Part shown: piece by piece, positions 32,822 through 46,129 of the stretch
Position numbering within the stretch: the stretch's first letter is position 1
Layout of the letters: every line of letters starts with the position of its first letter
Assembly (NCBI GenBank): GCA_022495995.1
Contig: JAFEMH010000747.1
Coordinates: 62,001 to 126,000 of the forward strand
Length of the DNA stretch: 64,000 nucleotides
Direction: 5' to 3'
Origin: Adenophora triphylla var. japonica
Lineage: Eukaryota > Streptophyta > Magnoliopsida > Asterales > Campanulaceae
Made by a program: the position numbers and the translations under genes
Notes under the pieces: model-generated
The model's database searches: none
What the model saw: only the letters and a program-made list of their open reading frames with translations
Told to the model about the DNA's origin: nothing

Positions 32822-34276
32822 TTACATGAAATAGAGTTTTAAATGGATGGCGTTCCAAATTCTGGGGACCCTATCTCCACTTGGGATTAACAGCCAATAT
32901 GCCCCTTTGCCAGCTTCAGCATCAATAAGGTATGGTCCCTCCCACTTGGGAGCCAATTTACCTTCATTCAATTCTCTTGTATTTTGAAATACTTTTCTTA
33001 AAACTAAGTCACCAACCTGGAATCTTCTTATTCTGACATTCTTGTTGTAAGACCTAGCAATCCGCTGTTGATAAGCTGCCATCCTTATCTTGGCTAAATC
33101 CCTGATCTCATCAATTGTATCTAAATCTTGGGTTAACAAGAGATTATTTTCATCTTGAGTTAATAAGCCATACCTTGCTGTTGGGATTGTCACCTCGACT
33201 GGAATTACAGCTTCTGCTCCAAATACTAAAGAATATGGAGTCCTACCTGTGGCCCCTTTTGTAGTGGTCCTATCTGCCCAAAGTACAAGTGGCAGCTCTT
33301 CGACCCATTTTCCTTTCTTTTGGTCTAGGTGCTTCTTCAAGTTTTTGACAATTAACTTGTTGCTTGACTCGGCTTGACCATTGGCTTGAGGGTGGACAAG
33401 CGTAGACATGATCAACTTGATGCCCTATCGAGCACAAAAGTCTCTAGTCTTCTTACTTATGAATTGTGAGCCGTTGTCACATATAATCTCTGATGGCACA
33501 CCAAACCTGCTAATTATATTTTTCTTTAAAAATAAAATTACCTCCTTATCTCTTACTTGCACATAAGCTTATGCCTCGATCCACTTTGAGAAGTAATCGG
33601 TTATTTCCAGCATGAACAATTTGCCTCCGGGGGCTTTAGGCAACTTGCCCACAATATCCATGCCCCACTGCATGAAAGGCCAAGATGAGACGATAGAATG
33701 CAGAGGCTCTGCAGGTTGATGCAAGATGTTGTTGTGTCTTTGGCAGGCATCACACTTCTGTACATAGCTCATGGCGTCTTGACACATGGTTGGCCAATAA
33801 TAACCAGTCTTGAGGGCCTTTGACGCTAATGCTTTTCCACCAGAATGATTTCCACATATTCCTTCATGGATTTCTTTTAGCACCAGTTCAACTTGCTCAT
33901 TATCGATACATCTTAAATAGTGCCCTGCAAAAGATCTCTTAAATAGCACATTATCTATTAAAACGAAAGTTGAAGTACGATTCTTAAAAGATCTAGCATT
34001 CTTAATATCTGGCAAAATAGTTCCAAGTTGAAGGAACTCAATTATTGGTTGGGTCCAAGAAGGTCTAGCATCTTGTGCCCCAGTAGGTTGAGTAACCGCT
34101 TGAGTTTCCTCAACTTGGTCTATTGCCGGGAACTTAACATAAATAATGGGAATATTAGTATGCAACATTGATTTGCAAGTTGAACCCAAGTTGGCCAATG
34201 CGTCCGCTTTTGTATTCTCTTCTCTAGGGACCTGTTCCAAAGAGAATGATAGGAATTTTGAAGCAGGCCTTAACAT
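32822..34276 (-). pseudogene. E3 RNase H end and integrase
   Basis: Minus strand. The frame enters at VPREENTKADALANLG, the end of RNase H, after a frameshift near 34,260. The integrase zinc segment follows (IHEGICGNHSGGKALASK to KCDACQRH), then [16 protein letters not shown] with the first catalytic Asp. A TAA at 33,569-33,571 (after YFSKWIEA) and a TAG near 33,423 cut the core; between them CDNGSQF keeps the second Asp. From 33,415 on, VHPQANGQAESSNK holds the third residue. The C-terminus reads FQVGDLVLRKVFQNTREL and LAPKWEGPYLI and ends at 32,822 (AIHLKLYFM). Confidence 0.88.
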
Positions 34277-35030
34277 GTTGGAGATACAGAGTCATCTTGG
34301 AATGCTTCGCCATATAACTGCCATTAAAATGGTTAGCGAGCAATTGAGAGTCAACATATACATTTATATGCGTAATGTTTAAACTTAAAGCCGTAGTTAA
34401 ACCCATGATTAAAGCTTCATACTCAGCTTCATTATTTGTTGCATTGAATTCACAAGATACGGCCTGAGGTATGATATCACCTTGAGGGGACTTCAGGACT
34501 ATTCCCAATCCAATTCCTTTGGAATTCGAAGCTCCATCTGTAAACAGTGTCCAAAATCTAGGAATCGTTTTACCTTCAAGTTGTTGTACTTCTAGTTCCA
34601 CCTCGGGCTGCAAACTTGGACGGAAGTCAGCAACGAAATCGGCTAGAGCCTGAGATTTGATGGCTGTTCTTGGCTCATACGAAATGTCATACGTGCTCAA
34701 CTTGACCGACCATTTTGCCAATCTGCTTGACATCTCTGGGGTTCTCAACACATTTCTCATAGGATAGTTAGTTCTAACAGTTATAGAATGTGTTTCAAAA
34801 TAATGACGTAGTTTTGTAGCAGCAGTAGTTAAGGCTAAAATTAATTTTTCAAGATGAGAGTACCTCGTTTCAGCATCTAGTAAAGACTTACTTATATAGT
34901 AAACAGGATGCTGTTCACCTTGGATTTTCTTCACCAATACTGCACTAACAGCATTCTCAGATACAGCTAAATATAAGTAAAGGTGCTCACGGCCATGTTC
35001 TGGTTTGGCAAGTAGGGGTGATGTCACCAA
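34224..35030 (-). pseudogene. E3 RNase H
   Basis: Same frame as the reverse transcriptase upstream, separated only by the TAA at 35,034-35,036. It holds VKKIQGEQHPVYYISKSL and the RNase H motifs LFTDGASNSKGIGLGIVL, TNNEAEYEALIMGL and YVDSQLLANHFNGSY. It runs out of frame after ACFKIPIIL because of an indel near 34,260. RNase H removes the RNA template during reverse transcription. Confidence 0.88.
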
Positions 35031-35033
35031 GTA

Positions 35034-36086
35034 TTATTTAAGTTGCTTAAAAGCTGCTTCATGTTGGTCGGTCCATTGGAAGAGTTTATTCTTCCTTAAT
35101 ACTTCGTAGAATAACCTGCACTTATCAGATGATTTAGATATAAATCTATTTAGTGCAGCTACTCTACCTGTTAACCTATGGACATCTTTGATGTTCTTGG
35201 GAGATTCCAAGTTGAGAATGGCTTTGATCTGCTCGGGACTGGCTTCAATTCCTCTCTTGGTCACCATATAACCCAAGAATTTTCCCGCTTTAACACCAAA
35301 ACTGCACTTGGCTGGATTAAGCTTCATGTTGAAAGCTTTCAAGATGTTGAACGCCTCAGCAAGATGCTCCACATGATCTTCAATATGCTTGGACTTGACT
35401 ACCATATCATCTATGTAAACTTCCATTGTCTTGCCAAGTTGATCTTCAAACATCTTGTTCACGAGCCTCTGATAAGTTGCCCCTGCATTTTTAAGACCAA
35501 ATGGCATGGCAATATAACAATATATACCTTCCGGAGTCATGAATGCTGTATCCTCTTGATCTGAGGGTTCCATTTGAATTTGCTGAAAACCTGAGGACCC
35601 ATCCATGAATGTTAAGATGTCGTGGCCAGCTGTCTCGTCAACTAGAGAATCAATATGAGGAAGAGGGAATGGATCTTTCGGGCAGGCCTTGTTCAAGTCT
35701 GTGAAGTCCACGCATACTCGCCACTTGCCGTTCCTCTTCTCTACCACCACAACATTGGCTAACCACCTTGGATATTGAACTTCTCTGATCATATTGGAAT
35801 TCAAAAGCCTCTCAACTTCATCCTTTATGATCTGGTTCCTCTCCTGGGCAAACTTCCTTCTCTTCTGATGAACAGGACGGATGGTTGGATCAATGTTCAA
35901 CTTGTGAGTAATGATGTACTTGCTTAATCCCGTCATGTCCTCGTGCTTCCATGCAAAACAACATTTCTGACTTTTCAAGAACTCAATCAGCTCCTCCTCA
36001 ATTTCTGATGGAAGATCTGCACCAACTTGTACTTGGGCCCCAGGGTCTGATTCATCAACAGAAATACTTCTCGTCTCATGCTCCAC
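35034..36086 (-). pseudogene. E3 reverse transcriptase
   Basis: A long intact stretch of 350 codons: CCFAWKHEDMTGLSKYI, VCVDFTDLNKACPKDPF, MPFGLKNAGATYQRL, the catalytic YIDDMVVKSK, and thumb sequence VHRLTGRVAALNRF. In the palm motif FMDGSSGFQQIQM the usual AYSGY reads GSSGF. It ends at TAA (35,034-35,036), where one base turns a codon before YLVTSPLL into a stop. This is the best preserved domain of E3. Confidence 0.9.
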
Positions 36087-36122
36087 TGCTTCAAGAACAT
36101 CCTGGGCCTTTTTCTTTAATTG

Positions 36123-36381
36123 CTATACTTGACGAGGAATCGAACTTGCTTTCATGTTAACCTTGTAGCACTCTTTAGAGACTTGCTGATTTCCCTTCAA
36201 CTTGGCTACTCCCCAAGGTGTTGGAAACTTGACGCACTGATGATACGTTGACGGCACGGCCTTCATGTTGTGGATCCAAGGTCTTCCCAAAATGACATTG
36301 TACGAAGAAGAACATTCAATCACACAGAACATTTCCATAGAATTCATACCCTCCAAATAGATAGGCAACTTGATTTCTCCG
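36123..36381 (-). pseudogene. E3 protease, second part (after the E4 insertion)
   Basis: Minus-strand sequence VGEIKLPIYLEG, then SSSYNVILGRPWIHNMKAV and STYHQCVKFPTPWGV, the C-terminal half of a Tat-type aspartic protease. The N-terminal half with the active site lies more than 23 kb away at about 59,541-59,700. The apparent ORF that extends to 36,485 includes E4 LTR sequence and is not real beyond 36,386. Confidence 0.85.
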
Positions 36382-36386
36382 ACTGT

Positions 36387-38162
36387 TGTAAGTGCTCCAA
36401 TTTGAGTCGTTAGTATTTTCGTTAGAAAATTAACGAAAGCCCTAACATTCCTAACATTTCTAACAATTCCTAACCTTTCTAACAAAGTGAGGGTAGATTA
36501 GGGATTGCCATTTAAGGTTAAACCAAGAAAAGAATCTTAAAAAAGAAAAGAAATTGGAAAAATCCGAATTAGGCAAGTCAAAACAAAGAACCGCCTTGAA
36601 TTTTCAAAAGATATTCCTTGTGTCCAAAGCCTGGAGCTGCATTTAATGAACAGTGCATGCCTCCAGACTTGTCCGCGTGGATGATTATGGCATTTTCAGT
36701 GGCCTATAAATTGAACCCTTCTCTCTCAGTTTACACAACACAATTCACTCACAAAGAACAAAGACTCAAGGAAAATAGAGAGAAAATAGTGGGAATCCTT
36801 AGATTGCCACCATTTTCTCTTGAATCTTTCCCAAATCCCACTCACTCCAAATACTCTCAAATCACTCCCATTCATACACAAGCCCAAGCTTCAATCACCT
36901 CTTAAGAGGAGGATTAGAGAGAAAACATAGAGAACTTAATTGTTATCTTCTTGTTTTCTCTTTGACCAACTCTAATCACAAGCCCTAAACACATTCAAAC
37001 CATGCCTTGAATTCATTCAAACACAAACACAAGGGAAGATAGGTATAACCTCCCTCTCCCTACCCTAAATCTCTCTCATCCATGCATGAACAAACTCCAA
37101 AATGTAGTTTGTTCATCTTCTTGCTCTAGATCCAAGAGGATCACCATGGAAGTTCATCTCCATGGATGATCCTCTACAAGGATCAACATTACTTTCAAAG
37201 TGTATTTACTTATTTGCAAACACATTTTCAAAACCCTAAAAATCATTTTCATACACAAAATCTTTCTTTCAAAGGATAAAATTCCCCTTCCCAAGCAAAT
37301 GAAATGCTTAAGTCCTAATGTACCCCAAGGATAGCTTGATATAGTAGATCACCACTAAAATTTTTAGTGATCAGTAATCAAAGCTTAGGGAAATGGGGAC
37401 AAGCATGGATGCCAAACCCCTTTTAAATCATGTTTTACTTCAAGAGGAAGTTGCTGTCCAGTAGCCTTTCTCTAAGACCTCTGTCCATGGTCTAATTTTT
37501 TGGATATACAGAAACTTGGAATTTGATGTTGACTACAAAATACTTTTTGTAGCCATTATCCAGAGCTTTCCATACATATTTTTACTTTATTTTTTACGTG
37601 AGTAAAACTCAACCCTAAAATCAAGTGTCCACTGCCTTTTTGAAGTTTTAAAGCCCTTAAACCTAACCCAGATTTTGAAGTTTTAAAGCCCTTAAACCCA
37701 ACCCAGATTTTGAAGTTTTAAAGCCCTTAAACTCAACCCTAAACTCAACCCAGATTTTGAAGTTTTAAAGCCCTTAAACCCAATTTAAAATCAAGTGTCC
37801 ACTGCCTTTTTCATTCTGGCAGAATTGGTTTTCAATTTCAAAAGGTCTTTTGAGTACCAAAACTCAACCCTAAAATCACACCAAAAATCATGGGATTTGT
37901 TCAAAGTCTTACAAAGAGTCCTCAATTTTTACTTTTCAGTTTGAACTTATTTTGGCCAAAAAACACACACACACAAATGATTTTTAATGCTTGGAAGACT
38001 CGTTTTACGAGGCACTTCGGGTGAACACTAACGTTCTTCCCGGAGCGTAACGTGACCTCCGAACCCAAATCTCTCATTCCGGGCATTTTTCAAAGTTTTG
38101 GCCCTTGAAACAAAAATGGCGTGGCGACTCCGTTTGATTTCAAAAAAATCGGGTACATCACA
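36387..38162 (+). repeat. E4 5' LTR
   Basis: It starts TGTAAGTGCTCC and ends GGGTACATCACA. The TATA box is CCTATAAATT (TATAAA at 36,705-36,710). The end is confirmed by the PBS one base further on. A TTTTGAAGTTTTAAAGCCC unit is repeated four times at 37,640-37,775; the 3' LTR has a single copy of it. Confidence 0.93.
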
Positions 38163-38163
38163 G

Positions 38164-38185
38164 TGGCGACTCCGCTGGGGATTCA
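38164..38185 (+). other. E4 primer-binding site
   Basis: TGGCGACTCCGCTGGGGATT begins one base after the LTR. From memory this resembles the site used by Ogre elements (tRNA-Arg); the tRNA is not verified. Confidence 0.7.
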
Positions 38186-39469
38186 ACAAGCTTTATCTTA
38201 AAAAAAATGATATTTGGTATATCGGTGGAAACCATTAAACTTCCCGTTATCGCCTCCTAACACGAGTCGGGGATAAATTGTGGTTTAACAATCCCACGTA
38301 CCGGTGTCATTGTTTTAAAAAAAAAAAAAAGCTTTTGAGGGTCAAGCTTCCGTCCCGGCATTTGAAATCATTTGTGGTGTGTGTTGATTTTTCACATTTT
38401 CGTGTTGTTTTGGCCGCCTCGGAAAAGTCAAAATTTTGACTATCGGACCCGTTGCCTTGAATTATGTGCTTATGTGCCTATGTGTTATTTGCTTTCAAAA
38501 AAAAAATTTCAAAAAAAATATCAAAAAAAAAAAAATCAAAAAAAGGATTTTCCAAAAAAAAGAATTTAAAAAAAAAATCATTTTGTACATGCATCATACT
38601 TTTTAAGACACATGAAAAATTTCTATTTTACTCAGAAAAAGAAGATAGACTGCTTGCACACTACGCGCACGTAACCTTACACTGCACACTACGTCCCTAA
38701 CCCGGGGAATTCTCTGTCGCGGCCCGTTTGGTCTTATTACGCCTCTCGGTGCAAGCACGGGACTACCCAAACATCCCATGGAGCCTCGTGTCGACCATGC
38801 ACTTGTCCGTGACACACTTTATCCGAGACCCGGTTGGTTTTTAGTGCAGTGCAGTGTCATGCCCTGTCTGTGTATAGACCTTTCCTTTCAATCCTTAGTC
38901 GGCATACCAAGTCAATATCTCTCGGGGACCCTAATCAGTCGGAGTTCTGCCGGTTTTCCGTCGCGGACTTTGACCGGATATTGGCTGGCGCCTTGACTTT
39001 GACTCGGCGGCACAAATTATACACTGACTCCCGGCATGACACTTTGAGTCATCAAGTTAATGATTATTCCATGCCTAATTACGGCCTAATTGACGACAAG
39101 TCAAGATCAATTGTGGACATTTATCAGTCCAAATCATGCCGACTTTTTGTCGAGCCCTCGGACATGATCTTGACTTTGACGTCAGCTTTGTCCGTAATTT
39201 GCATCGAATGCTCATTAAGACTCGATTACCCGCCAGACTTTTAGGATCGTTTTTCTTTCGGTCGGTGGGACCCGCTTGCCCTATAGGACCCTCGCCTGTG
39301 GCATCCACCCTGGGAGGTCGAAATACAGGTGGAATACGAGGGGCTTATAGACGTATTGACGGGGCCCACTGATCCAGGATCCAGAGTAGTTTGCGAAAAA
39401 GAAGAGCAATCTTTTCCAACCGATTAGGTTAATAAAATATGTTTTAAGTAAACAAGAACAAATAACTGC
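38186..39469. other. E4 5' leader
   Basis: Untranslated leader with A-rich runs (38,496-38,578). No gene. The short ORFs over the A runs are low complexity. Confidence 0.6.
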
Positions 39470-41867
39470 ATGTTGCATGAGTCCAAAATCCCAAACACCT
39501 ACCCTCCTCCTATCCCCAGACATCTGAACCCTCGTGCCTTTTCCCCCGCAGCTCCTCACAAAGCTTGGTTTCGGGCACCGGGTCACCGTTTGATCAGTTG
39601 GGAAGAGTCAAGCGCGTCGTCAGCTTCGCCGTTTATTCCGACTCCGGGTTTCAGAATGTCTGCATCAGCTGGTAATGATGGGGACAACGTCACTCCGCCT
39701 CCCTGGACCCCTCAGACAGAACAACAGTGGAATCAGTTAGCAGAACAGATGAGATTACGACAGGAAGCACAGCTGAATAGCCTTATGGAGGCTATTAAAA
39801 GCCATGGTTTGGCCGCCAGCCTCAACCCCGATGGCACCTTCACCGTGGAAGAAGAAGAGGATGCCAATCCTACTCTCAGTCGCCCTGATTACTCCAGGAT
39901 GCCACCACCCACCTCCTATAGTACCACTACCGGAACCCATGCTCCTCGATCTTCGGGTCGGCCCGGCTCCCAGCCACGGACCACTGGATCCATACAGCCC
40001 GACGGCACAAGTCAGTTCGCAGTTCCTCAGTGGGGGCAAAATCAGTACGGAATGTCTTCTCATGGTTGGGGTTACCTCGGAATGCCACAGCTAATTGGGA
40101 TCCCGCCTCGGTTTGGAACCGATCAATCCGGCCTTCGCAGCGAATGCTCAAAGGGCCACAACAACGGTTCGGCATGCCTCAACGATCGGGAGCCCTTCCT
40201 CGAGAATGATGCTAGCTCGGTTGCTCCTAACACGGCTTTCACCAACCCATTTCTCACTCGGGGTTCGATGGGTTACCAAACCTCCATCCCGGTTTCATCG
40301 GAATCACCGGGACCGCAGTACCCCCGGGTTATACACCATCGCCTCGACAGCCATGCAATTCAACAATCGGGGACAAGCGGCCTCGCACTAAGCCTACTTA
40401 TGGGTCCCGCTCCGAAATCCAAGCTATTCGGCTACCTCGGGACTACCTCCACCTTCTTTGCCGATGGGAAGCCAACAAGCAAGCCGCAAGGTTCTATCCC
40501 TTTGCCCAAGCTCCTACCTACATTCCCCAGGGCAATTTGGGCCAAGGACGGGTTTTCACCTACGCCCCGGATATGGTATCCCTTCCACCCTGTGCCGCCG
40601 GTGGTAACTCCTCACTCTTGCTCGGTCCCTTGGATTGAATGCCATGGTTCCACCACAAGATCCTCATCGCACTGGTTCATGGAACAACATAAGGAAATGA
40701 AAGCACAAATTGCTGAATTGATCGCTAAGAAGTACGCCTTAGGCCTACGGATCCGGACTCCATCGTTCCCCTGCCTCACAAATTTGTTATGCCGAATCTG
40801 GATCTCTTTGATGGGACTGCATGCCCTAAAACTCACCTGGATACATACACTTTGGCAATGAAAGCTAAGGGATGCACAAACCAGCAGTTGGCCGACTACT
40901 TCAGTCTCTCTTTGAAGTCGGGGGCTTTGAAATGGTTCTTCCGCTTAAAACCCGAGGCCGGGCCACATGGGACCAGATCACTAGTGCTTTCACGAGAGAA
41001 GTACAAAGCTAACTTGGAATGGGAAACAAATAGAGTTGATCTGCGAGACAACGGTGCGGCGTCAGACGAGAACATCGGGGATTTCTACAAGCGGTGGAAT
41101 GCGAAACTCGGTGAGATGGCCATCCCTCCTTCGAAGAGGAACAATTGGACATCTTTCGGTCATGTCTCGAAACCACATCGAGAGCCTCCCTCGGTCACTT
41201 CCCCTACGCGGACTTGCGTGCAATGGTTAATTCGGGGCTAAATTTGAGAGGGCTCACAATCAACGGCAAGTTGTTGCACCTACCTACGAGATACCGAGCT
41301 TCATCCACCTCCAACACGACTCACCGCCCGGCCCTATTCGGGACGGGGCGTAACAATGCCACTCCCTTTGTTCCCAAGAAACCTGATGCATCCAGATCCC
41401 GGCTCCAAGACTTGAGAAACTTTGGGATGCCTTTGAGTGATATCTTCAGAGGTTTGGTAAAAGAAGGTTTGCTCCGGCCTTTAGAAAATTATCAGCCCAG
41501 AAACCCCAATGCTCCTTTGGATACCTCCAAGCATTGTGCCTTTCATCGGTACCATGGGCACTTGACAGACGATTGCGTCCCCCTGAAAAAGGCAATCCAA
41601 GGTTTGATTGAGCAAGGGAAGTTAGAGGTGCCTGAAGGGCCCAATACTATCAGTAACCCATTCCCTAGAAATAACAACATGAGCGTCAACATGGTCGAGT
41701 TTGGTGATTCAAGACTCGTGGGCATAATGGAATTTGACTCGCCCTTTTGTGAGATCGATGAACCAGTCATCGCAGGCAATGAAAACAGTTGGATTGAGAA
41801 AGGGATTGCCAAAGAAATCCTGGTGGAAAGATCTGCGATAGTTCCCATTTCCAGCGTCGAAGAGTAA
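39470..41867 (+). pseudogene. E4 gag (broken into three frames)
   Basis: The likely start is MSASAGNDGDNV at 39,656, inside an ORF open from 39,470 to 40,861. The N-terminal part is Pro/Ser-rich and disordered, with a helical stretch QLAEQMRLRQEAQLNSLM. The capsid-like part (LFDGTACPKTHLDTY, then FSLSLKSGALKWFFRL) is in the 40,789-41,241 frame, and after a further frameshift near 40,960 the coding reading shifts again. The 41,145-41,867 frame holds HCAFHRYHGHLTDDCVPLKK, the nucleocapsid-type knuckle. Gag would assemble particles; enzymes must come from another element. Confidence 0.8.
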
Positions 41868-44800
41868 ATGCATGGTCCAACAGCAAAGAGCGGCTAGACT
41901 AGGGGCTACCTATCTCTAAAATAGTCTTTTAAGTCAACCTTCGTAGGTTCTAGTACTTCTCTTTCACCTAAGTCCTTCGTGGACATTTATCGTTGTAAGT
42001 CCATTTTGGACATAGTAGTTAAATGTCTAACTTTTATATAAGTCTTCTTTCTTTTCTTGCTAGACTCGAGACATCACTTGCGCACCCACGTTACACTTAA
42101 TTGAAATGGTTTTATCCAAAATGATCACTTGTGCTGCTCAACCACTAATTCTTTGAAATGATTAATATTCAAATTAATTGGAGTGAGAAAGTCAATTGAT
42201 ATCCTTCTCAAATTGGGGCTTACCAACTCCCCCTCTTGCATCTCATATGCTCGCATCATCCTCGTCATTTCGTTACTCGATGAATTTGCACGGATCTTTT
42301 CTCATTAAAAGCTTAAGCAAGCAATGAAGACTTAATCTCAATAAGGTCATCTGGTAGGGATTGCGGCTGAAGCCTTTCACCCATAGGAAAGCCATTACCT
42401 CACCCTCACCAAATAATACCTTTCATTTCAAGATCGGCGTGTTTTGAAACCCTGTTTAGCCATCACATTTGCTCCTTGCGAGAGAAGTCCAAGCAAGGCC
42501 AAGAAGTTAGCTTCGAGAGTCGGCGATGCGCAAAATATCTCAAGCCATGAAGGAAGGACAAAGATAATCCTCCACTCCTCAGGAGGCCTTCCAAAAAAAA
42601 AAAAAAAAAGGGACTGTCGATCCTCACAATTCGGCAAAAGTCTCCGACTCCTCAAGAAGCTCTCCAAAAGGGAGCCCGAGTTCTCGCAAGTTCGCAAAGT
42701 TCTCGACGGCTGGACTTCCTCTCACCATTACCTTAAATCAATCCCAAGCCACCCTCTCGCTTTTAGAGGATATTCCCATTACCATTACCCTCGCCTTTGG
42801 CCAAAGTCAAAATCTGACCTCTCCTTCTTAGAGGCAATCAATCTTCATCACCGTAGATTTTCCAAACACATCCCTACAAGCCAACCTCTCATCTTTAGAG
42901 GTTCGATCGATAAAAGGCCCGGCCGACCTCTCATCTTAAGAGGTCATAATTTCCAAAATTACCCGATGGCCGATCGAAGCCCGGAAACCCAGCTGCAATT
43001 CCTATCGGATAGCAATTTCATCGTAAAATCTTTAAGATCTAAATCAAATTAATGCTTCATTACTTGCTTAAATTGGAATCTAATTCATCTTTGTTCAAAA
43101 TCATCAATCAAAGATTGTGCAAATTCAAATCTGATTCATTCGACATTTCATGTGAGCATATTTCATTTCTCCTCCACAAACACTTGTCGTGGATGTCCCA
43201 CTGGGGCTTCGCATCCGTGTCTTTCATGGACACTCTAAGGGGATATGTTATTCAATCCTCCAAATCCTCAAAATCCTCAAAGGTCCTCAGATCCTCGAAT
43301 TTCAACATTCGTTCTCTTTTCATTCGGGATAAGCCCGAACTACGGCGACCTGAGCTCCTCATGATGAGGGGAACGTAGGCAACCATAATTGGTCCGGTCG
43401 AAATCACAAACAAATCTCGAAAAAAAAATCCGGTCTCATCAAGGATCGTCCCTACCGAACTTGATTCTCGATATCAGTTGGCTTTCTCCTTGTGATTAAT
43501 CAAAATATTTGTTCATATCAGATTTAGGGGTTGAATAACCCGAACATTAACAAAGGGGTTTAAGCAGCCTTGTGATCATCACGAATAAAACAAGTTTTCA
43601 AGTGTCTCGATAAGTCTTCTCTCTCTCCATCATAGGGAAATAGAGCCAAACCTTTGTCTTTACGTCGGCGGGGGCTTCCATACACTTTTCCACACCTTGT
43701 GATGCTTATACTCTCTCAAAAGAGTCAAACCCAGCGAGAGTGTCATACACAAATTCGGGAGACATTCCCACCTTTCAAAAGATATGCCCCGCACGTAAAC
43801 ATTTACGAGTCTTGTCCGGTGGCGATTGACTAAGGTCCGAAAAGATGGGTGCCTCCTCTGTAAGACTACTCTGAATTTCTTCACGCTGGGGCTTTGCTAA
43901 GCGGTTCTCCCAGGTTTTCATGTATCAGCTCTTCAAGCTGGGGCTCCTATAGTCATCTTTGGGTCCACATTGGGTTCTTCACTACGAGATAGATTCGATC
44001 TTTGTCAGATTATTTTCAGGATTGCTTTGCATTACCAATCAGATTGGGACTCTGCTAATTATGTCGGAATCACAACGAGGTTATAAGATTGGGGCTTCGC
44101 CAAGTCACTTCTTCAAAATCTGGACTTCGCCTACTCAGTTCTTCAAACCGGGGCTTTGCCAAAGAAGAGATCCGAGGGCTTTGTCAAGATGGTCTTTTGA
44201 ACATGAATTTTATCAAGTCACAAGAAAGGTCTAGGCACATCAACAACTAGATTTTCGGCTTAACTTGGTACATAGCAGCTTCCCGTAGCATCGGAATTTA
44301 AGAACTGGGGTTTCTCCCGGTAGTAGCAATTTCATCAAATCATTCTCCGAATAAGGTTTCGGCCAAGTCACAGCTCACCCAAATGAAAGAAGTTTCACTC
44401 ATACCGACGTACTCTACAGCCTGTCGGCATCAGCTTCAAATGACCAAGATTGAGAGGGAAAATTTTAACCAAGACCCGGGATCCGAATCCAATCTCATCA
44501 AAATTGAGGTCCATGCGATACTGTTAACAAAACCTCATTAACAACCGCTATTTAAATCGCGATCGAGGGCTTTCACCCATCTCCCACTTGCTCAAAATCT
44601 GTACCAAGCAGTTTCCAGATACATACATTCCAAATACATCCCCTCTCACCACATGCATTCCCAAAAAAATCTCCCCAGGGTTCATGTAGCATGCACAAAA
44701 CTTGAATCAATAGGAACAATCCTAAGTCATAATTTTCCTGCCAAAAGCTTAGGCTAAGTGCATCTCCTAAAGCAAGTAAATGCATCATCTCGCGAACATA

Positions 44801-44960
44801 CGCACTGATGTTCCCATAATCATTTTGATTCTATGCATGCATCCATCATCATGAATCTCATATGTGCATTTGTCCCTCTACTAACAAATGTAGCAATTCA
44901 AGCACGAAAGACCAGTTTTCCATCACCACCCGAAGCCTCTCCGTAGCGAGAATGGTCTCC
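41868..44960. other. E4 long non-coding region
   Basis: No coding evidence. Degenerate phrases of the type CTGGGGCTTxGCxAAG recur (near 43,885, 44,089, 44,124, 44,149), as do C(A/T)CTTAGAGG-type phrases near 42,765-42,930. There is an A17 run at 42,592. The ORFs here are of unnatural composition. Confidence 0.5.
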
Positions 44961-44964
44961 ACCA

Positions 44965-45555
44965 AAGACGACCTCCAATGTCCACAAATGGATGAAGATG
45001 ACCTCCAGCATCTACAGTTTGGCAAAGATAGCCCCCATGTCTATAGCTTGGCAAAGACAAGCTCCGGCATCTGCAACTTGGTGAAAACAACCCCCAACAT
45101 TCACAAACATATGAAGACCGCCTCCAGTGTCTACAATTCGGTCAGAGACGCCAAGCTCTCAAATGCAATTCGGTTAGAGACGCCAAATTCTCAAATACAA
45201 ATCAGTCAGGGACGCCAAGTTCTCAAATACAATTCGGTCAGAGACGCCAAGTTCTCAAATGCAAATTGGTCAGGGACGCCAAGTTCTCAAAATGCAAATC
45301 GGTCAGGGACGCCAAGTTCTCAAATGCAAATTGGTCAGGGACGCCAAGTTCTCAAAATGCAAATCGGTCAGGGATGCCAAGTTCTCAAATACAAATCGGT
45401 CAGAGACGCCAAGTTCTCAAATACAATTCGGTCAGAGACGCCAAGTTATCAAATACAAATCGGTCAGGGACGCCAAAGTTCTCAGATACAATTCGGTTAG
45501 AGATGCCAAGTTCTCAAATGCAAATCGGTCAGAGACACCAAGTTCTCAAAAGCAA
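44965..45555 (+). repeat. E4 tandem repeats, 33-bp unit
   Basis: From about 45,138 to 45,555 there are some 13 copies of GGTCAGAGACGCCAAGTTCT followed by CAAATACAAAT(C/T)C. Most are 33 bp and some 34, so the reading frame slips between units and three overlapping ORFs appear. A looser 36- to 39-bp repeat (CAAAGAxxxCCxCCAxxxTC-type) precedes it from 44,965. Confidence 0.85.
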
Positions 45556-45819
45556 GAAGTCCCAATGTGAAGACAAGCTCAACAACTTCTACAAGGTTGA
45601 CGATCACCAGCAAGATGCAGACTCAACCAAACTCCTCCTTCAGGTCAAAATGCCTCCAAAGACAGCAAATCGTCAGCAGAAACCGTCCCACGAATGGCAA
45701 CCCAACGACTCTTCATCAACATCAGCCGTAGCCTCAGTCCTTCCGGCAGTTACAGGTAAGCACAACACAGGTATGAAAGCATATCTTACTCAACTATTTT
45801 TCTAAAAGAACATTATCAT

Positions 45820-45945
45820 CAAATCTTAGGGCGACTCCCCAAAAATAGTCAAGTCTTAGGGCGACTTCCCAAAAATAGTCAAATCTTAGGGCGACTTCCC
45901 AAAAAACAGTCAAACCTCGGGTGACTCCCAAATACCGTCAAACCA
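45820..45945 (+). repeat. E4 tandem repeats, 32-bp unit, first block
   Basis: Three to four copies of CTTAGGGCGACTTCCCAAAA followed by ATAGTCAAAT. The same unit returns at 46,670-46,915. Confidence 0.85.
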
Positions 45946-46129
45946 TCAAAGACCATCCCAGCGGTTTTTAGAAAACGTCCAGACTTAGGATTCATACTCT
46001 GGCTCCCCATTTAGGTAGCCTACCTGGGGTCCGGCAGACTTGACCAACACGGTCACCCTTTTCCCCTGGTAATCCTCGTAAGCTCGAATCTTCCCTGGAA
46101 GAGAACGCCCATCAAGGTTCCTCGGGTAC

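Noticed and set aside
36618..36905. 95-codon ORF in the E4 5' LTR (and its copy at 47,556-47,843)
   Set aside because: It starts near the TATA box region and is present in both LTRs because they are repeats. Composition and loss of conservation at the C-terminal part give no sign of a protein.
38372..38700. Lys-rich ORFs in the E4 leader
   Set aside because: They are translations of A-runs at 38,496-38,578.
42592..42608. Possible poly(A) tail of a retroposon
   Set aside because: The A-run is internal to E4 with no duplication or cDNA-like sequence next to it.
44862..45805. Three overlapping ORFs with QGRQVLKYNSVRDAKFS-type repeats
   Set aside because: They are produced by the 33-bp tandem repeat read in three frames. 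Units of 34 bp shift the frame, so no frame is favoured.
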